From Acidobacteria bacterium RIFCSPLOWO2_02_FULL_65_29 (GTDB lineage: Bacteria; Acidobacteriota; Vicinamibacteria; Vicinamibacterales; CAVVIG01): a DNA stretch of 51,697 nucleotides. A program made the position numbers and the translations under genes. Position 1 is the first letter of the stretch. Each line of letters opens with the position of its first letter. Of this stretch, positions 34,327-43,617 are shown in pieces. The notes under the pieces are model-generated. The model searched no databases and was not told the origin of the DNA. It was given only the letters and a program-made list of their open reading frames with translations. The stretch spans positions 1 through 51,697 of the forward strand of contig MEKT01000097.1 of NCBI GenBank assembly GCA_001767435.1. The letters run 5' to 3'.

Positions 34327-34480
34327 TCCGCCTCGCGCGTGCCATTTCGCTCGTAATGGCGCGATGGCGACGCGCTTCTGCGTGGATTGAAGGGTCCGTG
34401 AACGGCACGACTCGCCGCACGGAGTTTCCCTACCATCGTGTCCAGTGTGCCGGATCCCCGGCTCCTGGCGGAGGAAGGCC

Positions 34481-36160
34481 ATGATGACGATCCGTTGTTT
34501 TCGACTGCCCCTGTTGATCGTGCTGTCGCTCGCGCTCACTGGACTCGTGGCGAGCGCGCAACGTGGAGGCCGCGGCGGCGGCGGAGCCGCCCCAGAGCCT
34601 CCAGTCCCGCCGTTGAACCTGCCCCCCAATCCGCGGCTTGACGCGCTCAAGCAGGAGCTCATCGCCGACATCGAGTCGCGCCGCGTGTTCACGCAGCAGA
34701 TGGTGGACACCATCTTCAGCTACAGCGAGCTGGGCTTTCAGGAGACAGAGACACAGCGCTACGTGACCGACATTCTGGTCCGTGAAGGCTTCGAGGTGCA
34801 GCGCGGCGTGGCGGGCGTGCCCACCTCGTGGATCGGCAAGTACGGTTCGGGACGGCCGATTATCGCGCTTGGCACCGACATCGACGGCCTGCCGACCACG
34901 AATCAGATGCCGGGCGTCGTGACGCGGAAGGAGTTCGTGGCCGGCGCGCCCGGACACGGCGAGGGCCACAACGCCGGCCAGGCGCTGGTCATGACGGCCG
35001 CGCTCGCGCTCAAGAAAATCATGGACCGCGAGAAGCTGCCCGGAACGATCGTGCTGTGGCCCGGCGTCGCCGAGGAACTGCTCGGCACGAAGGCGCATTT
35101 CGTGCGCGGCGGCATCTTCAAGGACGCCGACGCCGTGATCTTCACCCACGTCGGCTCGAACCTCAGCACGGCGTGGGGCGATGGCAGCGGCAACGGCATG
35201 GTGTCGGTGGAGTACATGTTCCACGGAGCGAGCTCGCATGCCGCGGGGTCGCCGTGGGCGGGCAAGAGCGCGCTCGACGCCGTCGAGCTGATGAACATGG
35301 CGTGGAACATGAAGCGTGAGCACCTGCGGCTCTCGCAGCGCGTGCACTACGTGATCACCCACGGCGGCGATCAGCCCAACGTCGTTCCGCCGGAGGCGTC
35401 GGTGTGGTACTTCTTCCGCGAGACCGACTACGAGCACGTCAAGGAGCTATGGGACCTCGGCGACACGATGGCCAAGGCGGCGGCGATGATGACGGGCACG
35501 ACCGTCGAGTCGCGTGTCCTGGGGTCGGCGTGGCCGCAGCACGGCAACCGGCCGATCGCTCAGGCCATGCACGCGAATATTCTGCAGGTGGGCATGCCGC
35601 AGTGGAGCGAGGCGGACCAGCAGTTCGCGCGCGCCTTCCAGCGCGCGATGGGCGCCGAGGAACGCGGATTGTCGACCACGGTTTCGCAAACGCTGAACGG
35701 ACGCGTGTCGATTCCCGACAGCGAGAAGACCGGCGGCGGCTCCGACGACATCGGCGACGTCATGTGGAACGTGCCGACCGTCCGCCTGAGCTTCCCGTCG
35801 AACGTGTCGGGAGCGACCGGACACCACTGGACGAGCGCGATCGCGATGGCCACGCCGGTGGCGCACAAGGGCGCGACGCAGTCTGCCAAGGTCGTAGGCA
35901 TGACCTCGCTGGATCTGCTCATGCAGCCCGAGTTGTTGACCGCCGCGCGCGACTACTTCGTGAACGTGCAGCAGGCGCCGAAACGCTACAAGCCGTTCCT
36001 CCGTCCCGAAGACAAGCCCGGGACGTGGCTGAACAAGGACACCATGGATCGGTTCCGGCCCGAGCTCCGGAAGTTCTACTACGACCCGACGAGATACAAG
36101 TCGTATCTCGAGCAGCTCGGCGTCGCGTACCCGCCGCCGATGCCGGCGGCGAAACCATAA
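34481..36160 (+). CDS. Exported M20-family amidohydrolase (AbgB-like)
   Basis: About 559 residues. A signal peptide (LPLLIVLSLALTGLVASAQ) is followed by a Gly/Arg-rich linker. The M20 metallo-core includes SYSELGFQETET, ALGTDIDGLPTT, GHGEGHNAG (metal-binding His) and GVAEELLGTKAHF (catalytic Glu-Glu). It resembles p-aminobenzoyl-glutamate or other acyl-amino-acid hydrolases; the substrate is unknown. ATG 34481 sits after GGAGGAAGG; the longer start at 34445 is less likely. Confidence 0.87.
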   Translation: MMTIRCFRLPLLIVLSLALTGLVASAQRGGRGGGGAAPEPPVPPLNLPPNPRLDALKQELIADIESRRVFTQQMVDTIFSYSELGFQETETQRYVTDILVREGFEVQRGVAGVPTSWIGKYGSGRPIIALGTDIDGLPTTNQMPGVVTRKEFVAGAPGHGEGHNAGQALVMTAALALKKIMDREKLPGTIVLWPGVAEELLGTKAHFVRGGIFKDADAVIFTHVGSNLSTAWGDGSGNGMVSVEYMFHGASSHAAGSPWAGKSALDAVELMNMAWNMKREHLRLSQRVHYVITHGGDQPNVVPPEASVWYFFRETDYEHVKELWDLGDTMAKAAAMMTGTTVESRVLGSAWPQHGNRPIAQAMHANILQVGMPQWSEADQQFARAFQRAMGAEERGLSTTVSQTLNGRVSIPDSEKTGGGSDDIGDVMWNVPTVRLSFPSNVSGATGHHWTSAIAMATPVAHKGATQSAKVVGMTSLDLLMQPELLTAARDYFVNVQQAPKRYKPFLRPEDKPGTWLNKDTMDRFRPELRKFYYDPTRYKSYLEQLGVAYPPPMPAAKP

Positions 36161-36197
36161 GAAGTCAGAAGTGAGAAGCTAGAACTGAGAAGTCAAA
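36161..36197. repeat. Heptamer array after the M20 gene
   Basis: Five 7-bp units (GAAGTCA, GAAGTGA, GAAGCTA, GAACTGA, GAAGTCA) between the M20 gene and the next ribosome site (AAAGGAGGG). They have the same period but a different heptamer from the other arrays. Confidence 0.7.
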
Positions 36198-36207
36198 GGA
36201 GGGCGAC

Positions 36208-36768
36208 ATGGTTTCCGTCACCTCGTTGTGGCTGCCGATTCTCTTGTCCGCGGTGCTCGTCTTCATCGTCAGCTCCGTCCTTCACATGGTGTTGAGCTAC
36301 CACCGCAACGACATGCGGAAGCTCCCGAACGAGGACGAGGCGATGGACGCCCTGCGCAAGCTGAATATCGCGCCAGGCGACTACGCCATCCCATGCCCCA
36401 GCTCGATGGAGGCAATGCGAAGCCCGGAGTTCACGGCGAAGATGAACAAGGGGCCCGTGGCCTTGATGACGGTGGTGCCAAGCGGCCCCATGTCGATGAC
36501 CAAGAGCCTGGCGATGTGGTTCGTCTACTCGCTGGTCATCAGCCTCTTCTCGGGCTACATCGCCAGCCGCGCCCTCGGGCCAGGCGCGAACTACCTCGAC
36601 GTGTTCCGCTTCGTCGGGACTGCCGCCTTCATGGGGTACGGCCTTGGGCTCGTGCAGTTCTCGATCTGGTATCACCGCAATTGGATGACGACGTGCAAGT
36701 CGGTGTTCGACGGCTTAATCTACGGCCTGTTCACCGCGGGAACGTTCGGGTGGTTGTGGCCGAGATAG
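36208..36768 (+). CDS. Hypothetical membrane protein
   Basis: 186 residues. A transmembrane helix is at about residues 7-29 ([20 protein letters not shown]), with a polar loop to about residue 95 ([13 protein letters not shown]...[11 protein letters not shown]). Further hydrophobic segments are at about 100-120 and 134-183. AAAGGAGGG precedes ATG 36208. No named family is recognised. Confidence 0.75.
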   Translation: MVSVTSLWLPILLSAVLVFIVSSVLHMVLSYHRNDMRKLPNEDEAMDALRKLNIAPGDYAIPCPSSMEAMRSPEFTAKMNKGPVALMTVVPSGPMSMTKSLAMWFVYSLVISLFSGYIASRALGPGANYLDVFRFVGTAAFMGYGLGLVQFSIWYHRNWMTTCKSVFDGLIYGLFTAGTFGWLWPR

Positions 36769-36806
36769 AGGTTCTAGATTAGGCTACAGCGAACCATGAA
36801 CCCAAG

Positions 36807-39053
36807 ATGACGGGACGTGTGTCTTTCGCCGCCGGTGTGGGCTTCACCACGGCGCTGCTGGTATGTATGGCCGAGACGCCTGCCTGGCCGTCCCCTTCGC
36901 CGCAGGCTCCTGCGATCGAGTCCGCAAAATCGGCCATTGTGACGGCAACCGCGTTGAACATCACGCTGGACGGTGTGCTCGAGGAGGAGGCCTGGCAGAC
37001 CGCGCCAACCATTGGCGAACTGACACAGCGCGAGCCGCGCACCGGCGAACAGCCAAGCGAAAGAACAGAAGTCCGGCTGCTCCGCGACCAGAATGCCCTG
37101 TACATCGGCGTCATGTCGTACGACTCTGAACCGGAAAAGATCATCGGAACCGACATGACCCGTGATGGGGGGCTGCGCTCCGAGGACCGCGTCGAGATCG
37201 TGCTCGACACGTATGGCGACCAACGAAACGCCTTTTACTTTGCGACCAATCCCTCCGGCGCGCTGGTGGATGGGCTGGTGTTTGCGAATGGTCAATCCAA
37301 TCTGGACTGGGACGCGATCTGGACGGTGCGGACCAGGCGCACGCGTGAAGGATGGAGCGCCGAGTTCGAAATCCCCTTCAAGAGTCTGAGCTTTCCTTCC
37401 GGCAAGACGCGTTGGGGGTTCAACATCTCCCGAACCATCCAGAGGAAACTCGAGGAAGCGCGCTGGTCAGGCGCGCGTCTGCAAACCCAGTTCTTTCAAG
37501 TGTCCGAAGCGGGCGAAATCACGAATCTAGAGGGTCTCTCTCAGGGTGTCGGCCTTCATGTGCGGCCGTTCGTGGCAGGCCGCTGGCTGCACCGGCGCGT
37601 CACCGGGCTGGATACGGTCAAGGGCAAGCCCGGACTCGACGTGTCATACAACGTGACGCCGAGTCTGAAGCTGACGGCGACTGCCAATACCGACTTCGGT
37701 GAAACGGAGGTCGACGCCCGGCAGATCAACCTGACGAGGTTTTCGTTGTTCTTTCCGGAGAAGCGGTCGTTTTTTCTGGAGGACGCCGGTGTCTTCAACT
37801 TCTCCAATGCCGCCGTAGTGGCGCCGAACTACCTCTCCCCGGCCCGAGCCCAGGTGATCCCGTTCTTCAGCCGTCAAATCGGGCTGGTGTCCGGAGACGA
37901 GGTGCCGATCGAGGCTGGACTCAAGCTGACGGGGAAGGTCGGCCGCACCGATCTTGGCGTGCTCAACGTGCGTACCGGTGACATCCGCCGCGTGCCGGCC
38001 AGTAACCTCTTCGTCGCGCGCGCCAGACGCAATTTTCTGAGGCAGTCGTACGTGGGCGCGATCGTCACGCAGGGTGATCCGGCGCGGAACTCGTCAGCTA
38101 CCACGCTCGGTACCGACGTGGCCCTCTCCACGTCCAATTTCCTCGGGCGCAGGAGGAATCTCATCTTCAACGCGTATGGCGTCGGGAGTGCGCGGGCAGG
38201 CACGTCCAGCGACGGCCTCTCGTACGGCGCGTCGCTGGAATACCCGAACGACATCTGGGAGTTGGAGCTGAGCTCGCGTACGGTGGAGGGTACTTTCGAC
38301 CCGGCCTTGGGGTTCGTCGCGCGCAAGAACGTGCGCCTCTTGAGGGTGGGCGCCCGCTACAATCCGCGTCCCAGGAGGTTCCTGGGGATTCAGCAGATGT
38401 TCAACGGCGTGATCTACAACCGCTTCTCTCGAGTGGACACGGGCCAGCTGGAAAGCGCCAACCTGTTCATCATCATCCCGGACTGGCACTTCAAATCCGG
38501 TGATTCGCTGCACGCACTGCTCAGTCCGGACTTCGTGTACGAGCGGTTGTTCGTGCCGTTTGAGATCTCGCCAGGCGTCATTCTGCGGCCTGGCGAGTAC
38601 CGGTTCACGCGCTGGTCGAACAACGTGGCGACCGCGTCGAAGCGGCGGCTTCAGACTCGGATTCAGTGGCTTTTCGGCACCTTCTGGTCAGGCCACGCTG
38701 ACGAGCTGCAGACGTCGATGACCTTCAAGCTGCCACCGCGCTTCACCTTCAGCGCATCGGCCGTGCAGACGTTCGCGCGGCTGCCGGAGGGCCACTTCAC
38801 GGCCCGCATCGTGAGCTCGCAGGTGAACTATGCGGCGTCCCCGTTTCTCGCCGTGTCGAACCTGATCCAATACGACAACCGCTCTCGCAACCTCAGCTGG
38901 CAAAGCCGGATCCGGTGGACCGTGCAGCCCGGGAACGACTTGTTTCTTATCGTGAACCAGGGGTGGATTCACGGAACGGAAGATGGCCGATTCCGTTTCA
39001 GTCCTCACGACACCCAGCTGTCGACAAAGCTGCAATACACTTTCCGTCTATAA
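36807..39053 (+). CDS. DUF5916 outer-membrane barrel protein with CBM9-like N-terminal domain
   Basis: 748 residues with a signal in about the first 35. A carbohydrate-binding family 9-like domain at about 50-230 (LDGVLEEEAWQTAP, LRSEDRVEIVLDTYGDQRNAFYFATNP, GWSAEFEIPFKSLSF) precedes a DUF5916 barrel to a C-terminal aromatic-rich end (LQYTFRL). The diagnostic block ETEVDARQINLTRFSLFFPEKRSFFLE is split by me only for description. Probably outer-membrane; function unknown, with sugar binding suggested by the first domain. Confidence 0.88.
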   Translation: MTGRVSFAAGVGFTTALLVCMAETPAWPSPSPQAPAIESAKSAIVTATALNITLDGVLEEEAWQTAPTIGELTQREPRTGEQPSERTEVRLLRDQNALYIGVMSYDSEPEKIIGTDMTRDGGLRSEDRVEIVLDTYGDQRNAFYFATNPSGALVDGLVFANGQSNLDWDAIWTVRTRRTREGWSAEFEIPFKSLSFPSGKTRWGFNISRTIQRKLEEARWSGARLQTQFFQVSEAGEITNLEGLSQGVGLHVRPFVAGRWLHRRVTGLDTVKGKPGLDVSYNVTPSLKLTATANTDFGETEVDARQINLTRFSLFFPEKRSFFLEDAGVFNFSNAAVVAPNYLSPARAQVIPFFSRQIGLVSGDEVPIEAGLKLTGKVGRTDLGVLNVRTGDIRRVPASNLFVARARRNFLRQSYVGAIVTQGDPARNSSATTLGTDVALSTSNFLGRRRNLIFNAYGVGSARAGTSSDGLSYGASLEYPNDIWELELSSRTVEGTFDPALGFVARKNVRLLRVGARYNPRPRRFLGIQQMFNGVIYNRFSRVDTGQLESANLFIIIPDWHFKSGDSLHALLSPDFVYERLFVPFEISPGVILRPGEYRFTRWSNNVATASKRRLQTRIQWLFGTFWSGHADELQTSMTFKLPPRFTFSASAVQTFARLPEGHFTARIVSSQVNYAASPFLAVSNLIQYDNRSRNLSWQSRIRWTVQPGNDLFLIVNQGWIHGTEDGRFRFSPHDTQLSTKLQYTFRL

Positions 39054-39166
39054 AACGCCGCTCCTGACGTTCACTGAGCCCGTAATCCCCTTACCGCTTC
39101 GAAGCTCTTGAGCGCGAGGCGAAACAACGCTGGCGAAGCGGGAAGCCGAGGAGTATCTTGTCCGGC

Positions 39167-39973
39167 ATGGACCGAAGACATTTCCTCGTCGGCAGTCTCG
39201 CGGCGGGCGGCCTCGCGCCGCTCCTCGCCGAGCGTGCGGCGGCCGCGCAGGCCGCGCCCGAAAGGGCGCCGGGTGTTCAAGTCCTCGTCTTCGACACCTT
39301 CGGCACGGTCGTCGACTGGCGATCCTCGGTGATCGCGGAAGGGGAGAAGCTCGGGCGCGAGAAAGGCCTGAAGGTGGACTGGGCGGCGTTCGCCGACGCG
39401 TGGCGCGGCGGGTACGGGCCCGCGATGAACCGCGTGCGCACCGGGCAGCTCCCGTGGACGAAGCTCGACGTGCTGCACCGGACGACGCTCGACGGCCTGC
39501 TCGAGAAATTCAAGATCGAAGGCTTGACGGAGGCCGAGAAGGCGCATTTCAACAAGGCCTGGCATCGGCTGCACCCGTGGCCCGACTCGGTGGCCGGACT
39601 CACGCGCCTGCGCAAGCGCTTCGTCATTGCTCCGCTGTCGAACGGCAACGTGTCGCTCCTGACCAACATGGCCAAGTTCGCCGGCCTGCCGTGGGATGCG
39701 ATTCTCTCGACCGAGCTCGTGCGGCACTACAAGCCCGACAAGGAAACGTACCTCATGGCCGTCGACTTCTGGGACCTCGAGCCGGCACACGTCATGATGG
39801 TGGCCGCGCACGCGGGCGATCTGAACGCCGCGAAAGCGCTTGGCCTGCGTACCGCGTACGTGCATCGTCCGCTCGAGTACGGACCTGCGCGCAAACCGGA
39901 GCCGCCCGCGGCTGGCACGTTCGATTTCATCGTGAAAGACTTCGGCGAGCTCGCGACGCAGGTCGGCGTTTGA
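39167..39973 (+). CDS. Tat-exported haloacid-dehalogenase-type HAD hydrolase
   Basis: About 268 residues. The N-terminus MDRRHFLVGSLAAGG is a Tat signal, unusual for the normally cytosolic type II haloacid dehalogenases. HAD motifs: Asp43 nucleophile in VFDTFGTVVD, Ser in PLSNGN, Lys in HYKPDKETY, and the acidic motif MVAAHAGDLNAAKALGL. A TTG at 39158 is closer to the GAGGAG site (4 bp) and could be the real start, adding MSG. Confidence 0.85.
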   Translation: MDRRHFLVGSLAAGGLAPLLAERAAAAQAAPERAPGVQVLVFDTFGTVVDWRSSVIAEGEKLGREKGLKVDWAAFADAWRGGYGPAMNRVRTGQLPWTKLDVLHRTTLDGLLEKFKIEGLTEAEKAHFNKAWHRLHPWPDSVAGLTRLRKRFVIAPLSNGNVSLLTNMAKFAGLPWDAILSTELVRHYKPDKETYLMAVDFWDLEPAHVMMVAAHAGDLNAAKALGLRTAYVHRPLEYGPARKPEPPAAGTFDFIVKDFGELATQVGV

Positions 39974-40081
39974 GAAATTAAGAATTGGGAATTAAGAATT
40001 AAGAATGCGTTTCCGTATTCCCAATTCTGAACTCCTGATTCTTAATTAATTCTTAATTCTCAATTCTTGATTCTTAATTTC
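39974..40081. repeat. AATTAAG heptamer array with inverted arms
   Basis: Left arm units AATTAAG, AATTGGG, AATTAAG, AATTAAG; right arm units ATTCTTA, ATTCTCA, ATTCTTG, ATTCTTA, with a short loop around 40008-40020. This is an AT-rich island in very GC-rich DNA and can fold into a long imperfect hairpin. Confidence 0.85.
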
Positions 40082-40091
40082 CCAAGGCCGC

Positions 40092-40697
40092 ATGCGCCCA
40101 ATTGCGATCGCGATTCTCTTCTTTCTGCAGGCGGCGCCGTCCTATCCGCCGGCGTATCCGCGGCCTGGCGCCACGAAGATGCTCGAGAACGACCGCGTGG
40201 TCGTGTGGAACATCGCCTGGCTCAAGCAGCAGTATCCGACCCATCGCCACATCTACGCGCTGGCTGGCGTCTACTACGAGCCGGGCGATCGGATGATTAC
40301 GTCGCTCGAGGGCACGAAGCGGCCCGTGAAGACGGCGGCCGGCGACATCGCCTTTCAGCGAGCCGGCGTCACGCACATCGAAGAGGGCACGAACGACCGA
40401 CCGCTCCGCGCCGTGTTCTTCGAGTTCAAGGAGGCCGAGCCGACCGGCCGAATGGATGCGGCCGCCACGCCGCCTTCGTTTCCGCGCGCGGGAGAGAAGC
40501 AGCTCCTCGACAACGATCGAGTGACCGTCTGGGAACACACCGCCGGTGCGCCTGCGGTCCCGCATCGCCACGCCCGCGACGCCGTCGTCGTGTGGATCGA
40601 CGGACCGACGCCGCACGCGGCGTTTGCTGCGCAAGGCACCGTCCACAGCGACGAAGGCGTCGGCCAGGCGCGTGCCTGGATCTTCGAATTGAAGTAG
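40092..40697 (+). CDS. Exported double-cupin-like protein
   Basis: The 201-residue product has a short hydrophobic N-terminus (IAIAILFFLQAAPSY) and two cupin-like halves. The first is around THRHIYALAGVYYEPGDRMI...FQRAGVTHIEEG, the second around VTVWEHTAGAPAVPHRHARDAVVVWI, both His-rich as in metal-binding cupins. Substrate unknown. The next gene starts 2 bp after the stop. Confidence 0.72.
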   Translation: MRPIAIAILFFLQAAPSYPPAYPRPGATKMLENDRVVVWNIAWLKQQYPTHRHIYALAGVYYEPGDRMITSLEGTKRPVKTAAGDIAFQRAGVTHIEEGTNDRPLRAVFFEFKEAEPTGRMDAAATPPSFPRAGEKQLLDNDRVTVWEHTAGAPAVPHRHARDAVVVWIDGPTPHAAFAAQGTVHSDEGVGQARAWIFELK

Positions 40698-40699
40698 CG

Positions 40700-40960
40700 A
40701 TGACCGAGCCATTTGTCGTCGTCTCGACGGTGCAGGGTCAGTTTGTCGAAGGGCAGATCCGGGCGTTTCTCGAGGCGAACGGGATTCCCACACGGACGCG
40801 CGGCGAAACGCTGCGCACGACGCACGGCATCTCGATCGACGGCATTGGGGCTGTGCAGATCCTGGTCCCGCGGGACCTGGCGGCAACGGCACGCACGCTG
40901 TTGGCGCGGGCCGATCGAGGCGAGTTCAGAATCGAAGACGCGGAAGGGGAGGGAAGGTGA
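40700..40960 (+). CDS. DUF2007-type small protein
   Basis: The 86-residue product has the pattern FVVVSTVQGQFVEGQIRAFL...GIPTRTRG...VQILVPRDLAATARTLL, typical of DUF2007 (putative signal-transducing) domains with a ferredoxin-like fold. It overlaps the next gene by 4 bp (GTGA). Confidence 0.8.
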   Translation: MTEPFVVVSTVQGQFVEGQIRAFLEANGIPTRTRGETLRTTHGISIDGIGAVQILVPRDLAATARTLLARADRGEFRIEDAEGEGR

Positions 40961-41355
40961 CGGCGACTGCAGACATCGAGCGCGACACGCGCGAGCTTCA
41001 TGCGCTTCGCGAACGCGCGATGGCGGCGGACAACGCCGCCGACGCTTCCGCGATGGCCGACCTCCTCGCCCAGGACATCGTCATCATGCCCCAGGGCGTT
41101 CCTGTGATAGAGGGCCGGGCCGCGTGCCTCGAGTTCGTCCGCGCGGTGCTTATCGAGTTCCCGATGCGCCGTGTCGAGTATTTCAGCGACGAGCTCATCA
41201 TCAGCGGCGGCGTGGCGATCGATCGCGGGCACTTCACGCAGATCACACCGGGCGCGAGGGCAAGGAACCCTGTGATGAAGTCGGCACGTATGTCTGGATT
41301 CACAAGCGCGCCGCCGGCGGCTCGTGGGGGGTGTCGCGCATCGTTTTCAATGTGA
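40957..41355 (+). CDS. DUF4440/SnoaL-like protein, C-terminus frameshifted
   Basis: The 132-residue frame starts at GTG 40957 and reads as an NTF2-fold DUF4440 protein to about residue 98 (DIVIMPQGVPVIEGRAACLEF, VAIDRGHFTQITPG). After that the family sequence continues in another frame: DEVGTYVWIHKRAAGGSWGVSRIVFN. A single missing base near 41251-41256 would explain this. After the shift there is no stop before 41998, so the end is also damaged. It is either a pseudogene or an assembly error. Confidence 0.65.
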   Translation: MTATADIERDTRELHALRERAMAADNAADASAMADLLAQDIVIMPQGVPVIEGRAACLEFVRAVLIEFPMRRVEYFSDELIISGGVAIDRGHFTQITPGARARNPVMKSARMSGFTSAPPAARGGCRASFSM

Positions 41356-41403
41356 TGCCGGCGTATGCAGAGGAGTCGCGAGCCCGAGCATGGCGACTAG
41401 CAG

Positions 41404-41985
41404 ATGAAACCACGATTCTTCAGGACCCCGCGCGACTTCCGGAAGTGGCTCTCGTCCAACCATGCCCGACTGCCAGAGCAGTGGGTGGGCTTCTACAAGC
41501 TGGCCTCTGGAAAACCGAGCGTGACGTACCACGAAGCGCTGGACGAAGCGCTGGCGTTTGGCTGGATCGACGGTGTGCGGAGAAGCGTCGACGCCTCGGG
41601 CTACGTCATCCGGTTCACGCCGCGGAGACCGAAGAGCATCTGGAGCGCCGTGAACATCGCGCGGGTGAAGGTACTCATCGCAGACGGCCGGATGGCGCGG
41701 CCCGGCCTGGCTGCGTTCGAAGCCCGGGACACAGCGCGGATCAATCGCTATTCGTTCGAACAGCGGGCGCCCGCCTTCGATCGCGTGCAGACGAAACGCT
41801 TCGCGTCGAACACCGCAGCGTGGTCCTTCTTTCAGGCGCAGCCGCCGGGGTATCGCCGGATCGCGACGTGGTGGGTGGTGAGCGCGAAGAAAGACGAGAC
41901 GCGCACGCGTCGGCTCGCAGCGCTCATCGCAGACTGCGCGCGCGGGCGACGCCTCGGCCTCGTGACAGGAAAGGAGAGATCGTGA
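41404..41985 (+). CDS. YdeI/OmpD-associated family protein
   Basis: The 193-residue product has the family blocks RDFRKWLSSNHARLPEQWVGFYK, TYHEALDEALAFGWIDGVRRSVD, RFTPRRPKSIWSAVNIARV and the WWVVSAKKDETRTRRL C-terminus. The biochemical role is unclear; relatives are linked to bacteriocin protection and polymyxin tolerance. Cytosolic, with no signal peptide. Convergent with the FHA regulator, 40 bp apart. Confidence 0.83.
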   Translation: MKPRFFRTPRDFRKWLSSNHARLPEQWVGFYKLASGKPSVTYHEALDEALAFGWIDGVRRSVDASGYVIRFTPRRPKSIWSAVNIARVKVLIADGRMARPGLAAFEARDTARINRYSFEQRAPAFDRVQTKRFASNTAAWSFFQAQPPGYRRIATWWVVSAKKDETRTRRLAALIADCARGRRLGLVTGKERS

Positions 41986-42025
41986 AGCCCTTCCGCTACT
42001 AACTTAACTAAGATATCCAACCGCA

Positions 42026-42733
42026 TCACACGCGCCGCTTGGTAACCGTGGACGGGAGGGCACCCAGGATTCGGAATGTCATCTTCACAGAGCCGACCCG
42101 GATCTCGGCGCCCTCCTCGAGCGCCACAGGCAGCGTGACGGGCTCCCCGTTGAGGGACGTTCCGTTCTTGCTCTCCAGATCTTCGACCGTTGCCTTTCGG
42201 CGCAGAACGACGATTCGGGCATGATGACGCGAGACAGTGCTGGAATCGAGGCGGACGGCACAGTCGCGATCGCGACCCACCAAGCTCGAACCTTCGGAGA
42301 GCAGCCACTCGCGGCGCTTCGAGATCAGGCGAGGGCCTGACCCAGCGAGCTGGGGAACGTCGACGTCGACCGCAGGTGCCGGCCGTGCATCACCATGAAA
42401 CGCGTATCCGTACCGCGGGGCGGTTCGAATGTATCGCGGGGCCCGCGCCTGGTCGCCCAGCGCGGCTCGGACTTCGGCCACCAGGTTGTGCAGGCTCGCG
42501 TCGGAGACGAAGGTTTCTGGCCACAGGTGCTCGAGGAGTTCGGACTTCGACACCGCCTCCGGCCGCCGATCGAGAAGCAACTCCAGGAGCTGGAAGGCCT
42601 TGGGCGAAAGCGCCGTGGCGCGTCCATGGCGAAGAACCAGACGCCGGCCCGTGTCGAACTCGCACTCTCCAAAGACGATGCGCACAAGAGCCCTTGAAAG
42701 AATTAGAGTTTCCTGAGAACTCCGAGAGGACAT
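42026..42733 (-). CDS. Winged-helix (OmpR/CadC-type) plus FHA-domain regulator
   Basis: 235 residues. A trans_reg_C winged helix at about 18-113 (LSPKAFQLLELLLDRRPE, SDASLHNLVAEVRAALGD, RYIRTAPRYGYAF) is followed by an FHA domain at about 140-222 with Gly153-Arg154, SRHHA at 168-172 and SKNGTSLNG at 189-197. FHA domains bind phosphothreonine, so this is likely a transcription factor reading Hanks-kinase phosphorylation. It lies divergent (40 bp apart) to the exported kinase-like gene. Frame-compatible starts upstream of 42733 would overlap that gene. Confidence 0.85.
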   Translation of the reverse strand: MSSRSSQETLILSRALVRIVFGECEFDTGRRLVLRHGRATALSPKAFQLLELLLDRRPEAVSKSELLEHLWPETFVSDASLHNLVAEVRAALGDQARAPRYIRTAPRYGYAFHGDARPAPAVDVDVPQLAGSGPRLISKRREWLLSEGSSLVGRDRDCAVRLDSSTVSRHHARIVVLRRKATVEDLESKNGTSLNGEPVTLPVALEEGAEIRVGSVKMTFRILGALPSTVTKRRV

Positions 42734-42773
42734 CCGCGTTGACCGCCGTGTATTTTGACACAGGGAGTTCTCT

Positions 42774-43589
42774 ATGATCCTGTCCGCGTCGCGAAGACTT
42801 GCCGTTCTTCTGGTGTGCCTGCCGGCTCTGTTGGGTTTAACGGCGCCCAGCTCGGAACAACCCGCTTCGACCATACGTCAGGACCCTGGCGCGAGAGCAT
42901 GGGTCGGTCGCTATCAGGAGATCGAAGAATACCTGAGGACCGCGGAGTGCGTAAATATGCAACCGATGGCCTCGAACTCGAGCCCAACGCGCTGCACGCT
43001 GCCGCCGGGCGGGCTGGTTGCTCGTATGGCCTGGAAACCCCAGCCCCCCGGCGTCTATCGCGGTTTCTGGGAGAGCTACAAATCCGAGATCGCCGCCTAC
43101 GAGCTCGACAAACTGCTGAAGATGGATATGGTGCCGCCAGCCGTCGAACGGGAGCTCCAGGGCAACAAAGGTTATGCCGTCCTGTGGGTGGAGAACATCG
43201 TCCAGTTAAAGGCCGACACGTCGCCCCCAGGGTCAAAGCGGGCCGATTGGGACAGGCAGATGGCACGCGCCAGCATGTTTGACAACCTCATTGGGAACGC
43301 GGACAGAAACCTCAACAACGTACTGGTTGATGCCGCGTGGAACCTGATTCTGCTTGACCATACTCGCGCTTTCCGGTCCAGCATAGAGCTGCCCCGTCCG
43401 CTGAACCGGATCGACGGAGCCTATTGGGACAGGGTGCAAGGGTTGACTCGCCAGGAGCTCGACGCGGCACTGGGCCAGTGGCTCGACGAAAGCCAGATCA
43501 CGGCGATCTTGGATCGCCGCGAGAAAATGAGAGCCGAGACCAACAGACTGGTTTCCGAAAAAGGGTCGGCGGCGGTCGTGTTGCGCTAA
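42774..43589 (+). CDS. Exported PI4K/FAM20-like kinase-fold protein 1
   Basis: The 271-residue product has a signal peptide at about 1-25. Kinase-like landmarks: Lys88 in ARMAWKP (candidate ATP Lys), Glu105 in KSEIAAYELDKLL (candidate helix-C Glu), hinge-like AVLWVEN, catalytic-loop-like Asp177 and Asn181/182 in NADRNLNN, and metal Asp195 in LILLDHTRAF. The D-R-x-x-N-N...DH arrangement resembles PI3/4-kinases, HipA and FAM20 kinases rather than Hanks kinases. The paralog at 46403 keeps all of these. Usually such proteins are annotated hypothetical; kinase activity is inference. Confidence 0.7.
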   Translation: MILSASRRLAVLLVCLPALLGLTAPSSEQPASTIRQDPGARAWVGRYQEIEEYLRTAECVNMQPMASNSSPTRCTLPPGGLVARMAWKPQPPGVYRGFWESYKSEIAAYELDKLLKMDMVPPAVERELQGNKGYAVLWVENIVQLKADTSPPGSKRADWDRQMARASMFDNLIGNADRNLNNVLVDAAWNLILLDHTRAFRSSIELPRPLNRIDGAYWDRVQGLTRQELDAALGQWLDESQITAILDRREKMRAETNRLVSEKGSAAVVLR

Positions 43590-43617
43590 GGTCTGGCCGC
43601 GTGCGGCGGGGCCGAGG

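Noticed and set aside
31220-40081. Possible CRISPR arrays at the intergenic repeats
   Set aside because: Units are 7 bp without unique spacers, and no cas genes are present.
40713-42002. 429-codon plus-strand frame spanning DUF4440 and the YdeI-like gene
   Set aside because: Only its middle portion resembles the DUF4440 tail; the rest is shadow of the YdeI-like gene. Treated as evidence for a frameshift, not as a gene.
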